From Emiliania huxleyi CCMP1516 (lineage: Eukaryota; Haptophyta; Isochrysidales; Noelaerhabdaceae), in the NCBI RefSeq assembly GCF_000372725.1, contig NW_005194951.1, positions 64,208 through 128,207 on the forward strand: a stretch of DNA of 64,000 bases, read 5' to 3'. This document shows positions 43,585-56,924 of this stretch, in pieces (the first letter of the stretch is position 1; each line of letters opens with the position of its first letter). The position numbers were made by a program, and so were the translations under genes. A model generated the notes under the pieces. It made no database searches. It saw nothing but the letters and a program-made list of their open reading frames with translations, and had not been told where the DNA came from.

Positions 43585-44700
43585 CTCGCTCGAGCGTGAG
43601 CATCGAGAGCAGGGTGGTCTTGCCGGCGCCGGACGGGCCGAGCACGGCTAGCACCTGCTCACGGCGGGCAGGCGTGAAGAGAGGAAGGACTTCTTCACAC
43701 ACCTCTTCACACATAGAGGACGGGTAGCACGTGGCCGGCGCGCACACACGCGGACACGTCTCGCAGCAGCTGCTTCGGTCGGGTCGAGCCTAGAGACACG
43801 AGACGGCGGCCAGTGTATTGAAGCAGAGAGGCTCCACGGGAGGCAGTGTCTAGGAAGTGTCTAGGAAGTGTCTAGGAAGTAGGATCTGTCTAGGAAGTAG
43901 GAAGTGGCCGAGGCAGAGGGTCGACGGGAGGCAGCTCTGCAGCGAGGCGGCGCGTCGAGCGCCGTGCCTCCCGCCCGCCGCCGCCGCCTACCACCACACC
44001 ACCCACGGTACTGAACCCACACCCTCGGTTCGATGCTCTGGAGGTATGGGACACACTGGATTCGATACTCTGGAGGTATGGGTCTAGGGGGCGCGGCCTC
44101 CGAGACGCGGATGTCGTACGAGCAGTCGAGGAGCGTGAGCTCGTATGGCGTCCGGTTGGTGCGAAGCCTGCGACAAGTCCTCGAAGTGTCCGGGACGTGT
44201 CTAGGACGTGTCTAGGAAGTGTCCGGAATACGGCGAGCGCTCGTCAGACTACACACGCGCGAGGAAGTGTAGGAAGTGTCTAGGGGGTGTCTGGAATACG
44301 GCGAGGGGGCTGCAACAGATCGGTACTACGTAGCGCTCCTCATCTACTGCTGCAAGGCCTGTCCATCGACGGCCGCCTCGCCGCCGGGTCGAAAGATGCG
44401 AACCGAGCGACGGCGGCGGCGGCGGGCGAGTCTGGCGGCGCAACGACGTGCGACCCTTCGGTGCTTCGGCTGGAGAGGCGCGCCTAGGAATCGCTTCCGA
44501 ACGGGGGAGCGTCTGCTTCCTGCGACCCTCCGGTGCTTCGGACGGAGAGGCGCGTCGACGTCCTCTCGGCTAATCTCGGCTTATCTCGGCTAATCTCGGC
44601 CGATCTCGGCTCATCTCAGCTAGAGAGGCGCGCCGACGTCCTCTCCGACGAGGGGGGCGGCGTGGACGGGGGCGTCGCTCGCTCGACCTGACGGTCCCAT
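40907..44700 (-). CDS. ABCG half-transporter A
   Basis: A multi-exon gene whose likely start is ATG 44700. Product order: YELTLLDCSYDIRV, then the nucleotide-binding domain (VLAVLGPSGAGKTTLLSMLT Walker A; GLSSGQRRRLSLAIAL signature; MIFLDEPTSGLDSAAAAKIM Walker B; HQPSASVYEGFDDVLVLAAG). Six predicted membrane spans follow (from REPLLYVSRAVLNG|GTMSFF to DLSVLLLIGSVFKIGYVVIL) with a Cys-bearing external loop (CPDYEGTFECDVGDDPTCPS). ABCG half-transporters dimerise to move lipids or xenobiotics. Eleven introns from the Walker A exon on: 43730-43655, 43584-43366, 43270-43200, 43106-43043, 42598-42442, 42354-42282, 42184-42117, 42021-41949, 41873-41796, 41738-41625 and 41421-41346. Donors are five GT, five GC and one GA. 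All but one or two visibly repeat the next exon's start. Confidence 0.88.
43366..43584 (-). mobile_element. LINE 3'-tail that forms a whole intron of ABCG A
   Basis: From the GC donor at 43584 to the AG at 43366, the intron consists almost entirely of the (CA)n tract plus the ~150-bp tail block found after the LINE ends at 32551 and 51851. Its TTACC-type terminus runs into CTTTAG, the acceptor. Confidence 0.8.
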
Positions 44701-44846
44701 CGCCACCGGGGTGGTGGCTAGAGACGGCGGCGAGAGAGGCTGCGTGTGCGCTCGCTCCACCGACGCGACTCGCGCGAGCGTCTTGCGGCCGATGGTTGTC
44801 CGCGGCTCGGAGGGCGGGGGCGTGCCACCAAGCGCGCGGGCGGCAC

Positions 44847-47800
44847 CTACCCCAACGAGCGAAAGGGAGGGAGGGCTGAGCTGCTTGTGGATGGGCGGCT
44901 CGCCGTGCCAGCGCGGGGGCGTGTGACGCCTCCGTGCTGCCGCGGCGCGGGCGGGTCGCCCGCTCTGCAGCGCAGTACAAACACGGAGAGGTAGAGCAGC
45001 TTGAGGGCGAGGGCCTGCTCACAGCCAGCGGCTGTGAAGAGGCGCTGTTCACGGGGCGGAGAGGCAGAGCAGCTTGAGGGCGAGCGCCATCAGCAGCATC
45101 TTTGCGGTGGCCGCGTACACGTCGCAGTCGGCGTCGGCGGCGTCGTACATGAAGGAGAGCGTGCGGAGGATCTGCTCACCTGCGGGCGATCGCTAGGAGA
45201 GACTTAATCAGCATTGACTAGTCATTGATTAAGGATCTCTGCTCACCTGAGAACGAGCGCTTAAAGAGGCCTCTGCCACGGTGCTCCCACGAGTATGGCG
45301 GAGAGCGTGCGTGCGTGGTTTGCTCGCCCGTGATGCCGAAGCACTGCAGGATGGTCGAGCCGGGGCAGTAGAAGCCTGAGTAATGATTGAATGTGAAGTA
45401 GTCATCAATCAAGGATCGTCGAGCCGGGGCAGTAGAAGCCTCGAGGGAACTCGTCGGTCTGCGCGTCACATTGCAGCTGCTCCTCTGGCGGCAGCTTGTT
45501 GCCTGAGAACGAACGACGCACGTGGTGTTTCTTTTCCTGTGCCCTGCAGCTCTCCGGGCGGCAGCTGTGTGTTTGCCTGTAGAACAGCGGACATCTGTGA
45601 AGAGACGCCGTTCACACCGGGTGCCGCTGCTCCTCGGGCGGCAGCTGTGTTGCCGCAGCGCCCGAATATGCGGAGCGCAATCGGGCAGTCCTCGCACTCC
45701 AGCGCCCCACCATACGGCGGGCTCGCCTCGAACACCACCTTAGGCCGCGTACCCGAGGTGAGCCGAGGTGAGCCGAGGTGAGCCGAGATGAGCCGAGATG
45801 AGCCAAGATGAGCCGAGGTGAGCCGAGGTGAGCCGAGATGAGCCGAGAGGCATCACAGCATGGAGTCCACCTTGGAGAAGGCCGCGTACCCGAGGCGCAT
45901 CGGGCTGGCGAGCAGCAGCGGGCGGAGGGGGTAGTGCACGGCGGACTGCTTGACGAAGAGGCCTACTCGCTGATTGATCGGAATGGAGTGACTGACGACT
46001 TCCACCGCGGACGGCTGCCAGAAGAGGCCCGAGAAGAGGAAGGTGATCAAGAAGGCGATCAGGTACAGCACCATCCCGAGCAGGACCGACGGCACGTGCG
46101 AGCAGAGCTGGGCGAGGCACTCGTAAGCTACGAGCATCGCCGCCACCACCGGAACCGCCACCGGGAAGGACGACCACGGCAGCAGCGTGATTGCGTACGC
46201 CGGCAGCAGAGAGCAGACGGCGAGGGCGAAGGCCATCGCAGCCTGCACGGCGGTGGTGGCGAGGACGTACGGCAGCGGACCGTACATCCCCTCCTTGATC
46301 TCGCGCCGGATGGCCGAGAACCTGTTCACAGCCGGAGGTGTGAAGAGGCGCCGCTCACTCTCCTGCCACCGACTCTGTGATCTCGAGCACCTGTTCACAG
46401 CCGGAGGTGTGAAGAGGCGCCGCTCACGCCGCCTCGTGGAGCGCCTGGTGGCCGCGCACTCGTTGTTGAGCGCGACGACGACCACGGCGTGGAACACGAG
46501 CGGCACCACGAGCGTGAAGGCGAAGAGGTAGAGGCGGTACACGACCTGCTCCTGCACCTGCTCGCGGTGTGAAGAGGAAGTGTCTAGGAAGTGTCTAGGA
46601 AGTGTCTAGGTACACGACCTGCTCCTGCACCTGCTCGCGCGTGTGGAAGTAGACCATCGAGATGAACGCGTTTGCGGACAGGATGAGGCCGAGCCGGCCT
46701 AGGACCAGTTCACCGCTGCGAGCGTCAACGAGAGCAGGAGGGAGGACTTCAGGACAGGCCGAGCCGACCCGTGTACAGCATCGGCTCGCGCAAGGCGAGG
46801 AGGGCATGCCGGCGCAGCAGGATCCACAGCTGCGCCTCCTGGCGCGCGCGACGCGGCGGCCGTGTCATGATTGCGCGCGTCGGCGGCCTCGCCACCTCCT
46901 CGCCCCGCCCCTCCTCCTCCCACGCGTCCAAGATCGCGTCCACCGCCTCGGGCGACGAACAGGTGCTGTGAACAGGTGCTGTGAACAGGTGCTGTGAACA
47001 GGTGCTGTGAACAGCCTCTGGCGACGAGAAGTCGCGGTTGATCAAGTCGAGCATGAACTCCGCCTATACAGAGCCCGCCGCTCGTACAGTACTTCACACC
47101 TCCGGCTCTTCACACCTCCGGCTCTTCACACCTATACAGAGCCCACCGCTCGTACAGTTCTCGACTCTGCTGAGATCGCGGACCAAGTCGAGCATGGTGG
47201 AGTCGGCCGGGTTGGCGGTGGACGGCAGCGGGTGTCCGAGCCGATCGAGATGGCCGCCTACGATCTCGGACAATCTCGGCTCACCTCGCGCAATCTCGGC
47301 CCATCTCGACGGCGGCTGGTCAGGGCGGGCCCATCTGCGCGGCGGCGCCGAAGTAGGCGACGCGGCCCGCCGCGAGGACGAGCACGTCGTCGAAGCCCTC
47401 GTAGACGGAGGCGGACGGCTGGTGGATCGTGCACAGGATCGGGATGTTGGTCTGCTTGGCCGTCACCTTGAGGAAGTGCATGATCTTGGCGGCGGCCGCC
47501 GAGTCGAGCCCCGACGTCGGCTCGTCGAGGAAGATCATCGACGGCTGCTTGGTCAGCGCGATCGCGAGAGAGAGGCGCCGCCGCTGCCCCGAGGAGAGCC
47601 CCCCCCCGCCTACGCCGCCATCCACTCGCTAGCTGACGACCGCATGCCACCAGTTTGGCCCCGAGGAGAGCCCGTCCCCCCGCCGGTAATCGGGACGAGA
47701 GCAGACCCTGCTCGCGTGTGCTGGCAGCCGACCAGGCCGGTCGCCTGCAGGAAGGGTCCGACGACACTTCAGGGACAGGCGCGCGTGTGCTGGCAGCCAA

Positions 47801-49549
47801 TCCGGGAGGGGCCGGGAGGAGCCGAGAGGAGCCGAGAGGAGCCGAGAGGAGCCGGGAGGAGCCGAGAGGAGCCGGGAGGAGCCGAGAGGAGCCGAGAGGA
47901 GCCGAGAGGAGCCGAGAGGAGCCGGGAGGAGCCGAGAGGAGCCGAGAGGAGCCGAGAGGAGCCGAGAGGAGCCGGGAGGAGCCGAGAGGAGCCGAGAGGA
48001 GCAGAGAAGAGCCGGGAGGAGCCGAGAGGAGCCGAGAGGGGCCGAGAGGAGCCGAGAGGAGCCGAGAGGAGCCGGGAGGAGCCGAGAGGAGCCGAGAGGA
48101 GCCGAGAGGAGCCGAGAGGAGCCGAGAGGAGCCGAGAGGAGCGAGCCGAGAGGAGCCGAGAGGAGCCGAGAGGAGCCGAGAAGAGCCGAGAGGAGCCGGG
48201 AGGAGCCGAGAGGAGCCGAGAGGAGCCGAGAGGAGCCGAGAGGAGCAGGGAGGAGCCGAGAGGAGCCGAGAGGAGCCGAGAGGAGCCGGGAGGAGCCGGG
48301 AGGAGCCGAGAGGAGCCGAGAGGAGCCGAGAGGAGCCGAGAGGAGCCGAGAGGAGCCGAGAAGAGCCGAGAAGAGCCGAGAGGAGCCGAGAAGAGGAGCC
48401 GAGAGGAGCCGAGAGGAGCCGAGAGGAGCCGAGAAGAGCCGAGAAGAGCCGAGAAGAGCAGGGAAGAGCAGGGATGAGGAGCGACGAGTCAGCCCGTCGC
48501 CTCGAGAAGCTGCTCCGTCGCCGCCCTCCTCTCGCTTGGCCGCAGGTGCGGCCGGTACAGTTGCAGCGCGTACCGCAGGTGGTCGCGAGCAGATAGGCAC
48601 GCCCAGTGGTGGTCCTGATGAGTCCAAACATGAGTGAACGCACCAAGACGCAGCTCACGCAGCGATGGGCTGCAGTTGACACGCGCAGTGATGAGGCGAA
48701 CTCCCGCGCTCTCTCGGCCAGATCTCGATCTCATATCTCGCCGCATCTCCCGCTGCCTGCTGCTGCACGACAGCGCAGTGCCGCCTGTACGCCTCAGTCG
48801 TCAGCGGCTGACCGCCCAGCGCTATGTCGCCTGCAGGTAGATTCAGAGAAGGTTCCGAGCAACTTCTGAGCAGCCCCTCCCGTCCTACTCGTGCGATGTC
48901 ACCGACGCCGACGCCGCCACGCCGCTCGAGCGTGAGCATCGAGAGCAGGGTGGTCTTGCCGGCGCCGGACGGGCCGAGCACGGCTAGCACCTGCTCACGG
49001 CGGGCAGGTGTGAAGAGGAGGAGGACTTCTTCACACTCTCTGCCGGCAACGCTGATGATTCAACGCCACCTTGCCGGCCGCCACGGAGCCGGACACTGCG
49101 TGGAGGATCGGCTTGCAGACCGAGCGGTCGCAGCCGCAGGCCGTCCCTTCGCGCGACGGCACGCGCACCTCGTAGCTGCAGTCGCGAAACGTGAGCTCAT
49201 ACGGCTCTTCAGTCGTACGAAGCCGCGCCAGCGCCGTCGATGCGCCGCGGGAGAGAGCGGGATCGGCGCCGCCCGGGTCGCTCGTCGCCTGGCGCGTGAT
49301 TGGGAGCGGCAGCAACCGGCCCAGCGGCACGGCGCTGTCTCTCTCGTCGAAGGAGCGCCGCTCAAGAGACGGCCGCGCTGGGAAGTCTACCTTCGTGCCG
49401 CGGGAGTGCTGCCTCTCCTCGAGCAGCAGGCGGTGCCGCGCCTCCAAGGTGCGTCTTACACGCTCCGGCAGGCAGCGGCGGACGGAAAGCAGGCCGACTC
49501 GCACGCTTCGCAGGCTGCTGTCTCTGTCAGAGACCGAGTCGGTGTGCAT
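44847..49549 (-). CDS. ABCG half-transporter B
   Basis: Lies directly upstream of, and in tandem with, ABCG A. Start taken at ATG 49549 (MHTDSVSDRDSS); this N-terminus is not conserved and is uncertain. Order: EEPYELTFRDCSYEVRVPSR, VSGSVAAGK|VLAVLGPSGAGK, GDIALGGQPLTTEAYRRHCA, DHHWACLSARDHLRYALQLY, the same signature and Walker B exon as ABCG A, then membrane spans (FHTREQVQEQVVYRLYLFAF, YVLATTAVQAAMAFALAVCS and others), a Cys-rich loop (CPIALRIFGRCGNKLPPEEQ) and LLMALALKLLYLSVFVLRC. Its introns are packed with exon-start copies, often nested two or three deep, and with hairpin elements. A decanucleotide array fills the intron at 47815-48480. The junctions at ~46950-47020 and ~47600-47720 are not fully resolved. 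Confidence 0.82.
45756..45852. repeat. GAGCCGAGGT/GAGCCGAGAT array
   Basis: Nine or ten decamers in an intron of ABCG B, similar in motif to the array at 47815-48480. Confidence 0.9.
46322..46444 (-). other. Double hairpin intron element in ABCG B
   Basis: Two tandem copies of a unit ending TTCACACCTCCGGCTGTGAA-CAG, with a GC donor at 46444 and AG|G ends at 46391 and 46322. Each copy starts with a variant of the downstream exon start (GCGCTCCACGAG, GTGCTCGAG; exon GTTCTCGGCC). TTCACA and TGTGAA form a 6-bp stem around an 8-base loop. Confidence 0.75.
47815..48480. repeat. GGAGCCGAGA decanucleotide array
   Basis: About 66 copies of GGAGCCGAGA with variants (GGAGCCGGGA, AGAGCAGGGA) over ~665 bp, inside an intron of ABCG B. 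The frames it opens on both strands are artefacts. Confidence 0.97.
48990..49069 (-). other. Hairpin intron element, first intron of ABCG B
   Basis: A GT-AG intron of 80 nt with GTGTGAAGAAG ... CTCTTCACACC inverted arms and the terminal GCCCGCCGTGAGCAG|G. The intron at the same position in ABCG A (43730-43655) has the same 3' half, so it predates the ABCG duplication or has been homogenised. Confidence 0.75.
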
Positions 49550-49599
49550 CGCACAGCGTGGGTTCGGGGCTCCAAGCCCGTAGGGTGGGTGTATGAGAC

Positions 49600-50650
49600 G
49601 GAACACGGAGGAGCTGTATAGGTCACTAGAGACCCACACCATCGCTACATCACCACAGCCACCAAGTCGGATACAAGTCGATGACAATGTGCGCGGCAGG
49701 ACAAACCAAACATGAGACGGTTACACAAGGACGGTCAGGCTACGGTCAGGAAGTAGGTTTGAGTTCACACTCTCCAACACTCCCCCATTGTCTCCGCAGT
49801 CTTCATGAATGAGGATGCGGCAGACAACAACAGCAGAGTGTGAATGTGTCTGAGCGTAGGTATGCCGGTTACCCGCCGGCGTCTCGCGGGGCTGGCTAAG
49901 CGTCCAACCTTGCGTCTTCGCGAAGGATGGTCTTGCTTGTTGGCAAGACTTGCGCGCTAAGATGATCCAGTGAAGGGGTCAAAGCGCGGCCGAGTGGGCG
50001 GAGAGAGAGAAAGGGGAGATAATGAACAGGAGCTCGTTGTGGAGCTCGGTCATGGCGCGCCGCGAGCTGCAATCCGGGCTGAGCGTCGCGGGGCGGCGGC
50101 TTGAGCGGGCGCGGCAGGCGCGGCGGGCGCGGGAGCGGCAGCGGGGGCGCCCCCTTGCGGCGCGGCGATTGGGCCGTTGGGAGGCCTCGCCGCGTTGACG
50201 CGGATGAGCGCATCAGGGACGTGAGGACGATCTTCAGGGCAGGGCATGTGCCATTGACGTGTTTCACCTTTCTGATATCGAATGCGTCACTGCGAGTCCA
50301 CCGCTCGGGCGAGAGCCCACTCAGGTGGAGACTCGCATTGAGCTGGCGCCAGGGCGTGAGCAGAGGGATGCTGCCACTCGGGCCCCGCTCCCCGCCTTCG
50401 ACATGCCGGCGGGTGTGGTGTGTCAGCCCATGCCGCAGGCGCACCTCGCCCATGGGCCGCACTCCCACAAGTTCGCCTCGGCGCCGCCTCGGCGCGCCGC
50501 ACGGGCGCGGGGCGCCTCTGAGCGGGCCCGAACAGAGGAGCAAGTTTCAATCGATTTTCATTCAATTCTCACACGCGAGAATTCAATTTTCGGTGGGGTT
50601 GTGGGTATGGGTGGAAACTCAAAGGGAAAAAGAAACAAAATAGGACGCCA
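49600..50650 (-). pseudogene. Mostly non-coding; possible decayed coding piece at ~50050-50350
   Basis: The minus strand shows LHLSGLSPERWTRSDAFDIR and VKHVNGTCPALKIVLTSLMR in one frame. DALIRVNAARPPNGPIAAPQ and a PAA-rich tail ending RRSARIAARG lie in another, with no splice site between. It could be a frameshifted gene or retroelement remnant. The remaining sequence has nothing recognisable. Confidence 0.3.
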
Positions 50651-50710
50651 AGGGAGGGATGGGAAGACGGCACGCCGCCTAAATATAACGCCGCCTACAA
50701 AGGGATTTCT
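50648..50710. repeat. Repeat family A, diverged copy
   Basis: Matches the AAGGGAGGGATGGGA..GACGGCACGCCGCC part of 1014-1080, then diverges. Confidence 0.6.
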
Positions 50711-50811
50711 CATTACACATTTGCTCGCAGGCCGATACACGCTGTGAACAGCGTGGGAAGGCGTCGCTCGCCTCCTGCCTCGCGCCGAGGGGTGAGACCT
50801 CCAACTGCTCC

Positions 50812-51608
50812 ATGCGCCACGCTGTGGCTCTCTTTGCCTTTCAGCTCGCGCCGCCGGCTGCCGGCTTTCCACGGCAACTCCCCATCGGCGTTCGCCCGCC
50901 CGCCTGCTTTGCACAGGCGGCACCGCGTGCGGAAGCGTTCGCCACGTTTGGCGGCTTCGGCCTCGACCCTCGCGCGATGCGGCGCATGTCGGAGATGAAG
51001 CGCGCGGACGAGCCCGTCCGCGAGGAGCTCCAGGGCCTGTGCCTGCTCGGCGCCGTGGGCGGATCGCTGCTCCTCGCGGGGTCGGGCAACGCTTTCCTGG
51101 GCGGCGTACTCGGCTCGCAGCTCGCGCCGCTCCTCTCCACCGCCGACGGCGCTGCGGGGGAGCGAAGCCGCGCGGCCGGCTGGGAGGCCTGGGCGGCCTT
51201 CCTTGCGGCGCGCGCGCGGGCGGTGCGCGCGTGGAGAGCCGCCGACGCACGGTACGATCTGAGCGGCCGGTGGCGGCGCCTCGACCTCCCGCGCCGCGCG
51301 AGACGGTTTGACGCGCGCTTCGACTGCAGCGGCAAGGCGAGCGCAGCCGGCCGGCGGGCGGTCGAGCTGGGCAGGTCGCTGCTTGCGCTTCTCGAGCGGC
51401 GCGGGGTGACTGGCAAGGTGAGGAGTCTGTGGCAGAGGCGACAGTGAGGGAGTCGGTGCTGTCCGCTCTGCAGGACGGAACTGACCCGCCGTGGTGCCTT
51501 GCTGCCTTTAGGACCGGCCTGCCCGCGAGGTGGAGGGAGTTTGAGCAGGAGCAGCTGCTGCGCGCCCGGATGCGGCAGTTGCGCGACCAGGAGGGGGGCG
51601 GGTTCTAG
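50812..51608 (+). CDS. Unknown membrane protein, two exons
   Basis: Exons 50812-51437 and 51512-51608 give 240 residues from ATG 50812. The donor is GC and the splice extends the frame in phase (RTGLPARWREFEQEQLLRAR). The N-terminus (MRHAVALFAFQLAPPAAGFP) could be a secretory or plastid leader. One or two hydrophobic segments follow (LQGLCLLGAVGGSLLLAGSG, FLGGVLGSQLAPLL), then a basic helical half (RARAVRAWRAADARYDLSGR). An alternative without splicing stops at 51447. No family recognised. Confidence 0.45.
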
Positions 51609-51850
51609 CCACGGGCAGCGGCGGCTCGAGAAGGGTGGACCCGCGCTGCCGCAGCGCCGTGGCGCGTGCCGGAGGTGCAGCCTACCGTAGGTAGATCGAT
51701 CTGACAGCTCGGGGGGCGCCGAGAGCGCACCGGTGGTACGTGGGAAACACCTCGATTTGATACGATGTGGTCGATTTGTGTGTGTTTGCGTTGCGGGACA
51801 TCGCTCATCGGCCTTTCGGCGCGCCGCGCGCGCGCGCGCGCTCGACAGCG

Positions 51851-54470
<2,620 letters not shown>

Positions 54471-54479
54471 GGTTCCATA

Positions 54480-55638
54480 CACCGACCGGCTCGTATTGCA
54501 GCTCTGTGCGCGGGACGAAGGTAGATCCCTCCGCGGGGCATCGGCTGCCGTGCAGGATGCGGGGGAGGCCGTGTGCTGTGTAGACGATCGAGCGCGGCAT
54601 GATGGGGTGGTTGGGGATAGTGGACGTCGACGTCTTGCCGGTCGATGTGAGGATGAAGCGGATCCAGCCGGTCTCCTCGTCGGTGAACGTGCCCGTCGTC
54701 GGGTTGAACTTCTCCTCAGCCCGCACATAGACGCAGGTGTGCTGGCGCCCATGCACTTCGTTCATCCCGTCGACGAAGGCGGGGATGAAGGAGCGGATGT
54801 CGTCCCTGTTGTTTGGGATGGTGGCGCGGAACTTGGCGGTCTCCACCCCAATGTACGTCGACGGGTCGAAGATGCGCGTTGCAAGCGCGTGCACCTGTGA
54901 GCCGGAGTTGGATATGCTCGCACCCCGATCCTCTCTCCTCTCGCTCTCGGTATCTCTTCCGTAGTGCAGTCCGCCCACCGCCGTCGAGCCCCGCATCTGC
55001 GCCGCCGTCTCGCGCGCCGACTCGATCGGCGCCAGCTTCAGGGGGACGACCCACGACTCGATCTCGTCGCTGCCGGCGTTGGCATTGGAGCACGTGACCA
55101 GCATCACCTTGCCCTCCTCGCTCATCTTCGCGTAGCCCGACTGGGACTTTGTGGAGACCAGCATAATGATGTGGTAAGTTCCGCTGGCGCCTTCGATGGT
55201 CGGGGTCGAGATGTGGGTAACGGCCGCCTCCTCCTTGGAGATCATGATTCTCTGCTCCGTCACGGTGCCCGCGATCGGACCCCATTCGGTGAGCCTCGCC
55301 TTGGTCATGGTCGCGTCAATGCCTGTGGCGGGCGCAGGGACGATCGCGAAGAGCGCCGCCGCGCCGCCCTCCTCTGCGATCCCGTCGCCCAGTTTCGCAT
55401 TGCCGTCGAGCATCGCCATGGTGGTCGTCGTGCGCAGATGCCCAAAATTGGACTCTACTTGCTCGAGCTTCAGCGCGATGTAACGATCGAAAAAATATTC
55501 GCAAATTGAGCCTCCGTCGTAATAGGGATCTTCTTCGTGAGGTCGTTTTTTCTCCTCATTCGGCGTGTCCGCCCTGGCCCTCGTCTCACCCCGTTCGTTT
55601 CGCGCGCGGGGGTCCATCTTGCCTGTGCGGGGGTCCAT
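54480..55638 (-). CDS. Unknown protein truncated by the LINE
   Basis: The minus-strand frame from ATG 55638 (MDPRTGKMDPRARNERGE) runs through SICEYFFDRYIALKLEQVES, LTEWGPIAGTVTEQRIMISK, THISTPTIEGASGTYHIIML, STKSQSGYAKMSEEGKVMLV, DEIESWVVPLKLAPIES, FIPAFVDGMNEVHGRQHTCV and EETGWIRFILTSTGKTSTST. It then meets LINE sequence at ~54470. The composition is that of a genuine globular protein, about 380 residues before the junction. I do not recognise it. It may be a host gene interrupted by the LINE, or the element's own first ORF. A GAATTTCTTTTTA-type motif sits just upstream at ~55670-55682. Confidence 0.55.
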
Positions 55639-55899
55639 CTTTCCTTTGCTCCCTCCTGTAAGCCCGTAAAAAGAAATTCGTGGAAAAATGAAACGCCTGT
55701 GTGAATCATCAACGAAACTAAAGGGGGGCATCCAGTCTCGTTCGGCCTTGTGCTTCGCGCGCGTTGGTCGGGGTGGGATATTGTGGCACGTGGTGATAAA
55801 GGAATGGCGTCTGCATGCCTCTGTAACCTGGGTCCTGGGTTTGGCTCCCATCTGTGTGTGTCTGTCTCTCAAGGCGCGTTTAGCGTGCGTCAATCTCGC

Positions 55900-56330
55900 G
55901 GTGGGGATCTCAATTGATCTCTCGCAAACTCGCGCGATGAAGCACATTCTCGCACATTCTCGCACAATCTCGCGCAACCTCACGTAATCTCGTCCAGAGA
56001 CACACTTTCTTGCGCAACCTCGCTCTATCACGTGCAATCGTATGCGATCTCGTGCAGTCTCGCGCAACGTCGTGCACTCTCGTGCACTCTCGTGCATACT
56101 CGCGCAATCCCGTGCGATCTCGTGCAGTATCGTGCAATCTCGTGCAATCTTGTGCAATCTTGGATCTCGTACAATCTCGCACAATCTCACACAATCTCGC
56201 GCTGTCTCGTACGGTCTCGTGCAATCTCGAGCCACCTCACACCCTCCCGTGCAATCTCGCGCAATCTCGTGTGGTCTCGCATAACCTCGCGCAATCTCGT
56301 GCAGTCTTGTGTGGTCTGGGCGCCCTCCCG
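55900..56330. repeat. TCTCGTGCAA-type decamer array
   Basis: Degenerate units TCTCGCGCAA, TCTCGTGCAG, TCTCGCACAT and similar, ~10 bp each, over ~430 bp. Short frames through it are artefacts. Confidence 0.9.
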
Positions 56331-56924
56331 CTCTCTCTGTACTGCGAAAAAAGACACTCGATCTCGCGGAGGGAGTCTCGCACCCGTCTATCTGTGCATC
56401 CTGCGCATGTTGGGCTGGATGAATCGGCGTGGCACGTGCTCGTTCATCCTCTCTGATGTCGTGAGAAATGCGGGTCCATCTCTCTCCTCCTGTCTGCGCT
56501 CTCTTCTCTCTGCCTCTCTTCTCGCCGCGCACGCCTGCGCACCCACTCCCTCCTGCCTGTCCACGGCCGAGTCGCGCCTTGTCCCCTCCCGTCTCCTCCT
56601 CGCGTATCGCCCTCCCGCTCTGCCCATGTCCGCCTGGGCCTTCTTTTCGTTCGCGTGCTGCTCGTCCATGGCCGTGTCGCAGCCCGTGCCTCTGCAGGCC
56701 GCACCTAATGCTAGGCTCTTGTTGATCGACAGCGTCAGCGAGACCGAGAGGCTCGAGCACACCCCACACGTCGTGCGTTGACCAGCCGTGTATGCCCGCA
56801 AAAAACGCGCCGATATACAGAGAGTACCGTATACAGACGCTCTCCTGTCTCTCGCCCTCTCGGCGCGGCCGCGGCGGGCGAGCGCCGCCCGCGCGCACGC
56901 GTGAAGGGTCCGTACCTCAAACGA

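Noticed and set aside
46948..47020. Clean intron with exon-start copy at the CTGTTCACAGCAC array in ABCG B
   Set aside because: A duplication (SSPEAV on both sides) is present, but I could not find an AG acceptor in the right place, so I did not use it as support for the rule.
47815..48480. Long open frames on both strands rich in Ser/Arg/Leu or Gly/Glu/Arg
   Set aside because: They are translations of a 10-bp tandem array inside an ABCG intron.
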